Shown: positions 54,175-62,053, counted from the first letter of the stretch. The stretch is 64,000 bases of DNA from JAJKIP01 sp037200685 (GCA_037200685.1 JBBCIG010000017.1:62001-126000); one strand, 5' to 3'. The notes: a model not told the origin generated them from the letters alone. Translations and numbers: made by a program.

Positions 54175-54253
54175 ACCCAGCTGCTGTTCCCTGATCATCT
54201 TCGTTGCGTCGCACACTTCAACTTCCTGACCATTGTTCATCATTTTAGAAGAG
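54175..54253 (-). repeat. Dispersed repeat DR1, copy 15
   Basis: CCCAGCTGCTGTTCCCTGAT, CTTCGTTGCGTCGCACACTT, CAACTTCCTGACCATTGTTC. Confidence 0.85.
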
Positions 54254-54298
54254 TTCTATTATATAATACTTTTCTAAAAGCAAGGGCTGTGCGCTGTT

Positions 54299-54316
54299 CC
54301 TCTCCTTTAGGAGAGG
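54299..54316. repeat. CCTCTCC/GGAGAGG hairpin
   Basis: CCTCTCCTTTAGGAGAGG followed by CTAGGTGAGG. The same hairpin family occurs in-frame in mtaB at 59423-59444. Confidence 0.75.
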
Positions 54317-54378
54317 CTAGGTGAGGTTCTTCGAATTAAAGTCTCGAAACTCGTAACTCATAACTCGCAACTCTCTCT

Positions 54379-56883
54379 CTACACTCCATCCACATCCGGC
54401 ACAATCCCCACACTCCTGAATTTATTTTCATTATGCATGATCGCAATTTGATCAAAAATGTCTTCTTTGCATTTAGCAATTAACTTTTGATCTCTCGGTA
54501 ATTTAATCAGCAACTCCATTAAATATTGATTGCGGACACGACCGATCACCGGTTCCGCCGGGCCGACGATATAATCATTGTACTTAATCTTTAAGGCATT
54601 GGCGAATTGCTGCGCTGCATGCTCTACCACTTCTTTCAACTTATGTTTGAAAGAAAGATGAATAAGCCTCGTAAATGGCGGGTACAAAAATTGCTTTCGC
54701 TTTTCAAGTTCTTCGTTGAACATTTTTTTATAATCATGCTGCTGCACATATTCCAGCACAGGATGCGAAGGCTGAGATGTTTGCACCAGTACTCTTCCTG
54801 TCGCACCTTTTCTTCCTGTCCGGCCGCTCACCTGCTCCATCAACTGGAAAGCCCTTTCATTCACCCGGAAATCAGCGAAGTGCAATAAACCATCCGCATC
54901 CAGTATGCCAACAAGGTCAACATTATCAAAGTCGAGGCCTTTCACCACCATCTGTGTTCCCACCAAAATATCAATTCGGTGTTGTTCGAACTGTTGTATC
55001 AATACATCATGTGCATTCTTGCCCCGCACCGTATCGATATCCATTCTTGCAATCTTCGCATCAGGAAAAGTTTCCTGTAGCATCTCTTCAATTTTTTCCG
55101 TACCGAAATTGCGCTGCACAAAATTGTGATTGCCGCAGGCCGCACAGTTAAGTGCCGGCGGGTATGTAGTGCCGCAATAATGACAAACCAGTTTGTTGGT
55201 GAACTTGTGGAAGGTCAGCGATACATCGCAATATTTGCATTGGGGTATCCAGCCGCATACTGCACATACCTGGTAAGGACTATACCCTCTCCTGTTCTGG
55301 AATAAGATCACCTGTTTTTTCCTGTCAACAATTTCCTGCACTTTTTCCACCAGTTGCGGAGATAATATCACTTTTGATTTATCTTTCCGTTCAATTTTTT
55401 TTGTATCGATTATTTCTATGGGTGGTAATTCAAAATCACCAAAGCGTTGCATCAATTCCACTAAACCATACTTACCAGTTACGGCATTGTAATAAGTTTC
55501 AAGTGAAGGCGTGGCGCTGCCCAGCACAACATTCGCATTAAACAAAGAAGAAAAATAAATAGCAGCGTCGCGGCCGTTATACCGGGGTGCAGGGTCCTGT
55601 TGTTTATACGAAGTATCATGCTCTTCATCACAAATGATAAAGCCAAGATCGGCGAAAGGTAAAAAGACGGAAGACCTTGCGCCTAGTACCACTTTCAATT
55701 CCCCGTTCTTTACTTTATTCCATATTTCCACTCTTTCATTTTGTGAAAATTTAGAATGATAGATACCGATATAGCCGCCAAAATGTTTTTGCAAACGCCG
55801 GATGATCTGCGACGTCAGGGCGATTTCCGGTAACATATATAATACCTGTCTTCCTTTGCGGATGTATTCTTCTATTAGTTTTATATATATGTTAGTTTTC
55901 CCGCTGGAAGTAACGCCATGCAATAAACAAACAGGTTTCTTCTTAAACGATGCTTTCGTTTCAGCTAATGCTTTTTGCTGCGCTTCCGTTAATTCAAAAT
56001 CAATCTTTACATCCCGGGGCAATAAAGCGATGCGGTCAATATTTCTTTTCTCAAGGATTAAAATATTTTTATCAACTAATCCTTTTAGTTGTGCATCCGA
56101 CGCATTTGATTTTTTTAATAACTCTGATTTTGTGACTTCTCCTTCTGTTTTTACAAAATGCAGGTAACTCAATAATAATTCCACCTGCTTTTCCGCCCGC
56201 TGCAGTTTCTTGTCTTCATTCAACAGTTTCTCCAACTCTTCTTCATTATCATATTTATGATTCAGTAAAACATAAGTTTCTTTTTTCGGCGCATAGGTTT
56301 GTTTTAGCGCTTCCCATACATAACAAACTTTTTTATGGATAAGGCGGTTGATCACCGGGTAAACATGCGATGAATCCAACACTTGCTGCACTTCGCCCAG
56401 TTTCAATTCCTTTTTTATTAGTAACGCCTCCGCCACTAAATATTCATCATGATCGAGTGCGGAAAAATCATCGCCGTATTCTTCATTATAGACCACTACC
56501 GTTTCACTCGATAATTTGAAATGCGCAGGCAATGCCGCGGCCATCACTTCGCCTTCGCTGCACATATAATATGCAGCGATCCATTCCCACAATTTTAATT
56601 GCTGTTCATACACAACCGGCTCTGCATCGAGCACATTCAATATTTCTTTGGGCTCGAAAAATTCAGGCTTATTGTTATGTATGCTTTTTACAATGCCGGC
56701 GTATTTTTTATTTTTCCCGAGGTTCACTTCTACCCTGCAGCCCGGTCTTACCTGCTCTCTGATACTTTCCGGGATCGACCATGTATAATTTTTAGGCAAT
56801 GCCAGCGGTATAATGATATCAGCGTAATTCCCAACTACAGGCGGGACTTTATCATTTTGCGTATGTTCTATTTTTTCGGGCAT
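54379..56883 (-). CDS. priA: Primosomal helicase PriA
   Basis: 834 residues. The N-terminal DNA-binding part (ADIIIPLALPKNYTWSIPES ... PGCRVEVNLGKNKKYAGIVK) is followed by a superfamily 2 helicase core: Walker A LLHGVTSSGKTN near residues 320-331, DEEHD near 418-422, GSATPSLET, and the C-terminal motifs GTQMVVKGLDFDNVDLVGI and GRTGRKGATGRVLVQT. The zinc-binding insertion CAVCGWIPQCKYC ... CHYCGTTYPPALNCAACG lies near 535-585. PriA restarts stalled replication forks. Length is typical for Bacteroidota. No neighbour is clearly linked. Confidence 0.97.
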   Translation of the reverse strand: MPEKIEHTQNDKVPPVVGNYADIIIPLALPKNYTWSIPESIREQVRPGCRVEVNLGKNKKYAGIVKSIHNNKPEFFEPKEILNVLDAEPVVYEQQLKLWEWIAAYYMCSEGEVMAAALPAHFKLSSETVVVYNEEYGDDFSALDHDEYLVAEALLIKKELKLGEVQQVLDSSHVYPVINRLIHKKVCYVWEALKQTYAPKKETYVLLNHKYDNEEELEKLLNEDKKLQRAEKQVELLLSYLHFVKTEGEVTKSELLKKSNASDAQLKGLVDKNILILEKRNIDRIALLPRDVKIDFELTEAQQKALAETKASFKKKPVCLLHGVTSSGKTNIYIKLIEEYIRKGRQVLYMLPEIALTSQIIRRLQKHFGGYIGIYHSKFSQNERVEIWNKVKNGELKVVLGARSSVFLPFADLGFIICDEEHDTSYKQQDPAPRYNGRDAAIYFSSLFNANVVLGSATPSLETYYNAVTGKYGLVELMQRFGDFELPPIEIIDTKKIERKDKSKVILSPQLVEKVQEIVDRKKQVILFQNRRGYSPYQVCAVCGWIPQCKYCDVSLTFHKFTNKLVCHYCGTTYPPALNCAACGNHNFVQRNFGTEKIEEMLQETFPDAKIARMDIDTVRGKNAHDVLIQQFEQHRIDILVGTQMVVKGLDFDNVDLVGILDADGLLHFADFRVNERAFQLMEQVSGRTGRKGATGRVLVQTSQPSHPVLEYVQQHDYKKMFNEELEKRKQFLYPPFTRLIHLSFKHKLKEVVEHAAQQFANALKIKYNDYIVGPAEPVIGRVRNQYLMELLIKLPRDQKLIAKCKEDIFDQIAIMHNENKFRSVGIVPDVDGV

Positions 56884-56950
56884 TGGGCGTCAAAGATACT
56901 TACGATTGAGAAGGTAATTACATCGCTTCAGCTCTGAGTATTATAATAAT

Positions 56951-57018
56951 TTCCCACAAAGACACCAAGAACACAAAGTTCTTTCTTGATATTAGTGGCC
57001 TTTGTGGCTTAGTGGGAA
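56951..57018. repeat. Long inverted repeat IR2, copy 2
   Basis: TTCCCACAAAGACACCAAGA and TTTGTGGCTTAGTGGGAA in inverted order, as at 40163-40229. Located between plsC-like and priA; may end the plsC transcript. Confidence 0.8.
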
Positions 57019-57039
57019 ATATATTTTCAAACCGGGTCG

Positions 57040-57813
57040 CTACCTAACTTTGGGGGATATCCACGCAGCTTTATATGCTAATAATTTACTTTCCATCACC
57101 TCGTATACTTTTTGTTTTAATAAGGGCATATCTTCAATGGTAAAGCCATCGACAGGGATTTCATCCAGGTAAACAATGCGACAAATACCGGGAGTCATTA
57201 AAAAAATACTTTTATAGTTCATGCGGCTGTACGTATCTAAAAACAAAACAGGTTTGATCGGGGTCTGTGTTTCGATCGCCAGGCGAAAAGCACCGTCATA
57301 AAATTCTTTTACCGGCTGATGCGTGATGTTGAATGTTCCTTCCGGGAAAACCAATACGGAAATTCCTTTTGCAATAACGGATTTTAATATACGGATACTT
57401 TTCGCCCTGTTTTCCGGGCTGCTCCTGTCTACTGTTACAATCGCATTTCTATAAATAAACCCGAACACAGGAATTTTCGACATTTCCACTTTACCTAATG
57501 GTCGAACAGGCTGGCGGTATGCTTTTACCAACACTGCGGAATCTAGATAAGAAATATGATTGGAAACAAAAATGTATTGCTTTGATTTATCATGCGGTGA
57601 TTCGTAAATTCTTTTTACAAAAACTAAAATTAACGGGAACCATATATCCGCCCAGAGCATACAAAGACGAAGGATGATATTGCCGCCTCTAATCCTGCCG
57701 AAAAAACTGGCGATGATAACAAAAGGAAATATCAGCAGCATCACTGCTACAAAAGTGATAAAGGCATAAATGGTGTACAGCCATTGAAAAGGCTTCAGCA
57801 GCAACCGCATCAA
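57040..57813 (-). CDS. plsC: 1-acylglycerol-3-phosphate acyltransferase (PlsC-like)
   Basis: 257 residues. Two N-terminal hydrophobic stretches (YAFITFVAVMLLIFPFVIIA and following) anchor it. Acyltransferase motif I is VSNHISYLDS (NHx4D), motif III is VLVFPEGTFN, and motif IV is PVLFLDTYSR. The enzyme adds the second acyl chain in phosphatidic acid synthesis, on the cytoplasmic side of the inner membrane. Its start overlaps the stop of the DUF4258 gene by four bases, so they are co-translated. Confidence 0.88.
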   Translation of the reverse strand: MMRLLLKPFQWLYTIYAFITFVAVMLLIFPFVIIASFFGRIRGGNIILRLCMLWADIWFPLILVFVKRIYESPHDKSKQYIFVSNHISYLDSAVLVKAYRQPVRPLGKVEMSKIPVFGFIYRNAIVTVDRSSPENRAKSIRILKSVIAKGISVLVFPEGTFNITHQPVKEFYDGAFRLAIETQTPIKPVLFLDTYSRMNYKSIFLMTPGICRIVYLDEIPVDGFTIEDMPLLKQKVYEVMESKLLAYKAAWISPKVR

Positions 57814-58265
57814 TTCTTGTTTTTGTATTTAGCGTCATCGCCGGGACAATGGCATTCCCACTCCGTTCCTAAATCAATGCAGGTGATCACTTTTGTTTTT
57901 TCATCGCATTGTCCAAAGACAATTCTCACCCGCTGGTCATCATGCGTCGTGCCTTCCAATGCATAAGTTGGGCAAGGCGCTGCATCCACATCGCTCTTTG
58001 TATAATTGATTTTGCCTTCCTGCATGATCTCTTCTACTTCCGATTGTGTGATCTTGCGGCACTCCATGCGGCATTTGGCGTGTTGCGTATATTCTATATA
58101 AGATATGCGCCGGTCAAAACCACGGTTGCGGTTGATGCCGGTGGTTGTTTTCTTTTTATCTGTTGTTGTTTTGGGGTCGGTCGTACTATTTTCGCATCGC
58201 CTTACAAAAAAAAGCAGTATGCCTAAACCGATGACGATGATAAATGGAAGCCATTTTTTGTTCAC
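57810..58265 (-). CDS. DUF4258 protein, membrane anchored
   Basis: 151 residues. One N-terminal membrane helix (WLPFIIVIGLGILLFFV), a Thr/Lys linker, then a DUF4258 domain: YTQHAKCRMECRKITQSEVE, EIMQEGKINYTKSDVDA, and VRIVFGQCDEKTKVITCIDL. HAKxRMxxRxI is the family hallmark; the fold is that of RelE-like mRNA interferases, but Cys residues around it (CRMECR, FGQC, WECHCPG) suggest a metal-stabilised, exported variant. Overlaps plsC by 4 bp. Confidence 0.8.
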   Translation of the reverse strand: MNKKWLPFIIVIGLGILLFFVRRCENSTTDPKTTTDKKKTTTGINRNRGFDRRISYIEYTQHAKCRMECRKITQSEVEEIMQEGKINYTKSDVDAAPCPTYALEGTTHDDQRVRIVFGQCDEKTKVITCIDLGTEWECHCPGDDAKYKNKN

Positions 58266-58350
58266 TATGAAACGTTTGGCTAAAAGTAAATGAATTTGGA
58301 GATATGGCCTATTGCAGCGGATACACTGCTATAAGATTTGTTTTTTGTTT

Positions 58351-58424
58351 CCCGGCTGCATTGCTACTATCAGCTTCGTTGCGTCGCACTCTTGTACTGC
58401 ATGAATTCTACTCAGCATTTGCGA
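58351..58424 (-). repeat. Dispersed repeat DR1, copy 16
   Basis: CCCGGCTGCATTGCTACTAT, CTTCGTTGCGTCGCACTCTT, GAATTCTACTCAGCATTTGC. Confidence 0.92.
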
Positions 58425-58473
58425 CTATTTCTTATAAATCTTAACAATCTACCCAAATCGTGGTTCAGAATAT

Positions 58474-58558
58474 TTCACGCAAAGAACGCAAAGGGGCAAA
58501 GTCCGCAACGTTAAGACACCCTTTGCGTCGCTGCGGTAACTTTGCGTCTTTGCGTGAA
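58474..58558. repeat. CGCAAAG inverted repeat
   Basis: TTCACGCAAAGAACGCAAAG and ACTTTGCGTCTTTGCGTGAA as outer arms, with inner GCAAAG/CTTTGC partners. A type widely seen in Bacteroidota intergenic regions. Confidence 0.85.
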
Positions 58559-58568
58559 GCCTTTTTTG

Positions 58569-58636
58569 TTGAGCAATGAACGGAACGATGAAGAGTGCGA
58601 CGCAACAGACGATGCCATGAAAAACTACAGCTGGCC
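58569..58636 (+). repeat. Dispersed repeat DR1, copy 17
   Basis: TGAGCAATGAACGGAACGAT, GAGTGCGACGCAACAGACGA, TGCCATGAAAAACTACAGCT. Confidence 0.92.
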
Positions 58637-58717
58637 CAATAAAATCATTACTAAACAGCAGTTTGTCCCGGATTTAAAAAATCCGTGAAATAGATCTAAT
58701 CCTGTACATCCGTGATC

Positions 58718-58725
58718 TATCTTTG
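58718..58725 (+). promoter_or_regulatory. Candidate -7 promoter element of mtaB
   Basis: TATCTTTG only 9 bp before the ATG at 58735, so the message would be nearly leaderless. It overlaps the alternative TTG start at 58723. Confidence 0.4.
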
Positions 58726-58734
58726 CAGCCCGTT

Positions 58735-60105
58735 ATGAGCCAGTCAAAAACAGTCGCTTTTCACACATTGGGTTGCAAGCTCAACTTTTCTGAAACTTCT
58801 TCACTTTCCCGGTTGCTGGAGGATGCAGGGTTTGAGAAAAAAGAGTTTGACGACGTGGCCGACGTGTATGTGATCAACACCTGCTCGGTAACGGATAACG
58901 CCGATAAAGAATGCCGGTATTTGGTGCGGCGCATCCAACGCAAAGCGCCGGAAAGTTTGGTGGTGATCACGGGTTGCTATGCGCAACTGAAACCAAAAGA
59001 AATTTCGGAAATACCCGGCGTTGATTTGGTACTGGGCGCTGCTGAAAAATTTAATATCGTACAACATATCCGTGAATTATCGAAGGGTGATTCCGCGAAG
59101 ATCTGCAGTTGTGATATTGAAGAAGTGTCGGGCTTTCATTCATCCTGGTCGGTGAATGACCGGACAAGAACATTTTTAAAAGTGCAGGATGGTTGTGATT
59201 ATAATTGTTCGTTCTGTACGATACCGATGGCGAGGGGAAAAAGCAGGAGTGATAGTATATCGAATGTTGTCGAACATGCAAAACATTTAGCAACAACGGG
59301 TATAAAAGAAATTGTATTGACTGGTGTGAATTTGGGTGATTTTGGACTTACGGCGGTCTCTTCTGTAAATGGAGATGGCCTCACATCTACCCTCTCTACA
59401 AATGGAGAGCACCTCACCCCTACCCTCTCCACAAGTGGAGAGGGAGTTGGGAAGACCAGGGCAGATCGAAAAGAAAATTTCTTTGAACTGGTGAAAGAAC
59501 TCGATAAAGTAGAAGGCATTCAACGTTACCGCATTTCCTCTATCGAACCGAACTTGCTGACCAACGAGATCATTGAGTTTGTTGCGAACAGCGATAAGTT
59601 TATGCCGCATTTTCATATCCCGTTGCAAAGCGGCAGCAATAAAATTTTAGGATTGATGCGGCGGAGGTACAAACGTGAATTGTATGCGGAACGTGTGAAA
59701 CTGATTAAAACACTGATGCCGCATTGCGCTATCGGTGTTGATTTGATCGTCGGTTTTCCCGGCGAAACAGAAACAGAATTTAAAGAAACGTTTGATTTTC
59801 TTCATTCATTGGATATTTCTTATCTCCATGTATTTACTTATTCGGAAAGAGATAATACGCATGCGCTTACATTGAAACCGGTAATACCGGTGAATATTCG
59901 TAATGACCGCAATAAAACGCTGCGCAATCTTTCTTATATGAAGATGCAATACTTTACGGAGCAACATGCGGGACAAACGAGAAAAGTATTGTTTGAAAAA
60001 CATGGTAAAAGCGAAATGATGGAAGGCTATACGGATAATTATATCCGTATTACGACACCTTATCGCAAGGAATGGTCTAATGAAATTGTGGAATGGAAAC
60101 TCTGA
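58735..60105 (+). CDS. mtaB: tRNA t6A methylthiotransferase MtaB, with in-frame repeat insertion
   Basis: 456 residues from the ATG at 58735. The N-terminal domain TLGCKLNFSETSSLSRLL and NTCSVTDNADKECRYLVRRI with GCYAQLKP carries the first cluster cysteines. The radical-SAM motif DGCDYNCSFCTIPMARGKSR near residue 154 binds the second cluster, and MRRRYKRELYAERV, GVDLIVGFPGETETEF are standard. A C-terminal TRAM-like part follows. It converts t6A to ms2t6A at position 37 of tRNAs reading ANN codons. Between VNLGDFG and RKENFFELVKELDKVEGIQR the protein carries about 40 extra residues built from three 11-residue repeats. Confidence 0.93.
   Translation: MSQSKTVAFHTLGCKLNFSETSSLSRLLEDAGFEKKEFDDVADVYVINTCSVTDNADKECRYLVRRIQRKAPESLVVITGCYAQLKPKEISEIPGVDLVLGAAEKFNIVQHIRELSKGDSAKICSCDIEEVSGFHSSWSVNDRTRTFLKVQDGCDYNCSFCTIPMARGKSRSDSISNVVEHAKHLATTGIKEIVLTGVNLGDFGLTAVSSVNGDGLTSTLSTNGEHLTPTLSTSGEGVGKTRADRKENFFELVKELDKVEGIQRYRISSIEPNLLTNEIIEFVANSDKFMPHFHIPLQSGSNKILGLMRRRYKRELYAERVKLIKTLMPHCAIGVDLIVGFPGETETEFKETFDFLHSLDISYLHVFTYSERDNTHALTLKPVIPVNIRNDRNKTLRNLSYMKMQYFTEQHAGQTRKVLFEKHGKSEMMEGYTDNYIRITTPYRKEWSNEIVEWKL
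59358..59453. repeat. Three 33-bp hairpin repeats inserted in frame in mtaB
   Basis: GGAG recurs at 59371, 59404 and 59437, an exact 33-bp period. The last unit has a near-perfect hairpin, CCCTCTCCAC AA GTGGAGAGGG (59423-59444); the first two are decayed. They encode VNGDGLTSTLS, TNGEHLTPTLS and TSGEGVGKT. The same hairpin is found in intergenic DNA at 54299. Confidence 0.85.
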
Positions 60106-60109
60106 TACA

Positions 60110-61369
60110 TTAATCTAAAATCATTTCGGCAACTTTTTTTCCGCTGACCAGTGCTGCTTCCACAGTGCCGGGCGAAGCGCCATCGTATAATGCTTCCCCT
60201 GCAAAAAAGATGGTATTATCAATGGAAGTATCCAATAATTTTCGTGCAGAGGAAGTGGCAAGGGTGCTGTAGGTATAAGCCATTTCAATTCCTTGCTCCT
60301 GTTTCCAGTTGAAGACAAATGATTCTTTTAAATTATTTTTTACTTCCTGTGGTGTTATTGTAAAAATAGAAGCGAGAGATAAGATCGCTTTTTCAAGAAT
60401 TTCTTTATCGGTTTGATCACTCATCTCTTTTGCTTTTATACCGCCGGCCCAGCCTGTTAATAATGGAATTGTATCTGGTAATTGCGTCCACCATGTAGGA
60501 AAAATTTCATCACTGAAAATAAAACCTGCATCTTCTTTCCAAAAACGCAGGTGAAAGAGTAGGGAGACTTTTACAACGTTGCCAGCGCCAATATCTCCAG
60601 CAGCCTTTATATAATTATCCAACGGTGGCGTAAAATTGATGGAAGATTTATCCCCGGCTTTTCGCAGTATGCTTACAGGAATAGTAATAATTATTTTTTC
60701 AGCATAAAACTTTTGTTCATTCGCAGTGTACACGGTGATATTGTTCGGCTCCCAATCAATTTGCCTGGCAATATGATTGGTAAGAATGCGAACGCCTTTC
60801 TTTTCAATATCCTCTTTTAAAAAATTAATCAACGAACTGTAACCGGAAGGGATGCGAAAATTTTCTTCCTCTTCGTTTGACCATTCTTTGTATAATGATT
60901 GTACGCTGGCTTTATTAACATCCGCAAGATCAAATCCTTCAGTATAATTAGTTGCATAACGGCGTAAATCAGCATGTTTCTCCTCTCCAAAATACTGGTC
61001 GAGGAAATCCCGCATGGTCATGTCCGTTTTTACCTTCTTCATTTGCTTTAATAACTGGTCCCATCCTTCAATCATTTCTGTTTGTTCGACGAGCTGGTTC
61101 ATGTCTTTGCGGTACATTTTACCTTCTACAGCAACATAGGAAATACCAGCCTCCTTTAATAACTGCAGTGTGAGTTTTTGATGGCCATGAATAAATTCCG
61201 GGCCGGCTTCTATTATTTTTGATGAATGGGAAAGTTGTTTGCTACGGATACGGCCGCCTGAGCTGGAAGAAGCTTCCAGTATGGTGATATTATATTTACC
61301 GGAAAGGGTTCTTGCAGACATTAATCCTGCTGCTCCTGCGCCAATGATGATGAGTGATTGTTTATCCAT
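60110..61369 (-). CDS. Flavin-containing amine oxidase
   Basis: 419 residues. FAD-binding motif LIIIGAGAAGLMSARTL at residues 5-21, followed by NITILEASSSSGGRIRSKQL, the classic amine-oxidase opening. EAGPEFIHG is the substrate-side loop, IITIPVSILR the mid-domain strand, and FFAGEALYDGASPGTVEAAL the C-terminal FAD motif. No signal peptide. It should oxidise an amine (for example a polyamine or aromatic amine) to an aldehyde; the substrate is not visible. Convergent with mtaB, 4 bp apart. Confidence 0.88.
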   Translation of the reverse strand: MDKQSLIIIGAGAAGLMSARTLSGKYNITILEASSSSGGRIRSKQLSHSSKIIEAGPEFIHGHQKLTLQLLKEAGISYVAVEGKMYRKDMNQLVEQTEMIEGWDQLLKQMKKVKTDMTMRDFLDQYFGEEKHADLRRYATNYTEGFDLADVNKASVQSLYKEWSNEEEENFRIPSGYSSLINFLKEDIEKKGVRILTNHIARQIDWEPNNITVYTANEQKFYAEKIIITIPVSILRKAGDKSSINFTPPLDNYIKAAGDIGAGNVVKVSLLFHLRFWKEDAGFIFSDEIFPTWWTQLPDTIPLLTGWAGGIKAKEMSDQTDKEILEKAILSLASIFTITPQEVKNNLKESFVFNWKQEQGIEMAYTYSTLATSSARKLLDTSIDNTIFFAGEALYDGASPGTVEAALVSGKKVAEMILD

Positions 61370-61434
61370 TGCTTTTAGGTACTAGCAAACGAATATTAAG
61401 CCAAAGTAGAAAACAGAAATGTGGAACATACTGG

Positions 61435-61452
61435 TCCCGATAACTATCGGGA
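61435..61452. repeat. TCCCG/CGGGA palindrome (T-loop insert)
   Basis: TCCCGATAACTATCGGGA on the plus strand; one central mismatch. Confidence 0.9.
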
Positions 61453-61494
61453 CGAACCCCGAACCCTACTCTGTCAAAGTAGCGCTCTGAACCA

Positions 61495-61512
61495 TCCCGA
61501 TAGCTATCGGGA
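61495..61512. repeat. TCCCG/CGGGA palindrome (D-loop insert)
   Basis: TCCCGATAGCTATCGGGA, a perfect 18-bp palindrome. Confidence 0.93.
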
Positions 61513-61551
61513 GAGCTAACGTTCCAAAGATTAATTCGAGAAAATTAAAAG

Positions 61552-61626
61552 TGGAACGTACTGGGCTCGAACCAGTGACCCCTACTCTGTCAAAGTAGTG
61601 CTCTGAACCAACTGAGCTAACGTTCC
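61552..61626 (-). tRNA. tRNA-Val (anticodon GAC)
   Basis: 75 bases, full cloverleaf: acceptor GGAACGT/ACGTTCC, D stem GCTC/GAGC, anticodon stem CTACT/AGTAG with loop TTGACAG (anticodon GAC), T stem ACTGG/CCAGT with loop TTCGAGC, discriminator A. CCA is not encoded. It lies between two broken relatives of itself, at 61422-61525 and 61985-62053. Confidence 0.96.
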
Positions 61627-61650
61627 GAACTATAAAATTAAGGCTTCAAG

Positions 61651-61943
61651 TCATTCCATTTTCTGATATTGCCTGATTAATCTTTCTGTTATTCCAGGAT
61701 ACGATTTCAAATCTCTTATAAATTTTTTACTCTTCATCCTCTTTATATGAAATTCAATCTCTCGGGCCTGGGAATATTCAAGCTTTTCAATAGTATAAAA
61801 CAATTCCCAGTCTTTTGTTTTCGATGTGTATGCACCGAAAAACTTTTCTTCAAGATGCTCTTTTATTCTTTCTTTACGTCCAAACAACTACAAACATAAA
61901 ATTTATCAAAACTTACAGAATAAAGAATATATACAGCCGCCAT
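61651..61943 (-). pseudogene. GIY-YIG nuclease, one frameshift, within the tRNA-Val locus
   Basis: From the ATG at 61941-61943 the frame reads MAAVYILYSVSFDKFYVCSC, where VYI...YVC is the GIY-YIG motif with Cys in place of the final Gly. A missing A in the A-rich run near 61870 breaks it; the second piece reads RIKEHLEEKFFGAYTSKTKD, WELFYTIEKLEYSQAREIEF and then a basic helix (HIKRMKSKKFIRDL). Together it is a ~97-residue stand-alone GIY-YIG (YhbQ/UPF0213-like) protein. The Gly-to-Cys change and the frameshift suggest loss of function. Confidence 0.75.
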
Positions 61944-61984
61944 AAAATAGTTATAAGATCGAAATGTGATCTAAATATTTAGGG

Positions 61985-62053
61985 GGCAGACATCTACTCC
62001 GTCAAAGCAATGCTCTGAAACATCCCGATAGCTATCAGGAGAGCTAACGTTCC
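61985..62053 (-). pseudogene. Decayed tRNA-Val-like fragment with D-loop palindrome
   Basis: Minus strand: GGAACG, TTAGCTC, then TCCTGATAGCTATCGGGA (62023-62040, one arm mutated), TGTTTCAGAGCATTGCTTTG and ACGGAGTAGATGTCTGC. The acceptor 3' half and T arm are gone. It shares the same D-loop insertion point as the copy at 61422, so both derive from one palindrome-bearing ancestor. Confidence 0.75.

Larger units (their letters stand above)
61422..61525 (-). pseudogene. tRNA-Val-like copy with palindromes in the D and T loops
   Basis: Reading the minus strand: acceptor GGAACGT, TA, GCTC, then the 18-bp palindrome TCCCGATAGCTATCGGGA (61495-61512), then TGGTTCAGAGC, an intact anticodon arm GCTACTTTGACAGAGTAG, a changed T arm holding a second palindrome TCCCGATAGTTATCGGGA (61435-61452), and CCAGTATGTTCCA. 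It is the intact tRNA gene at 61552 with palindromes replacing AGT in the D loop and AGC in the T loop. The T stem no longer pairs well, so it is probably not a working tRNA. Confidence 0.85.

Noticed and set aside
55802..56167. Open frames opposite priA
   Set aside because: They are shadows of priA on the other strand with no start context or known motifs.
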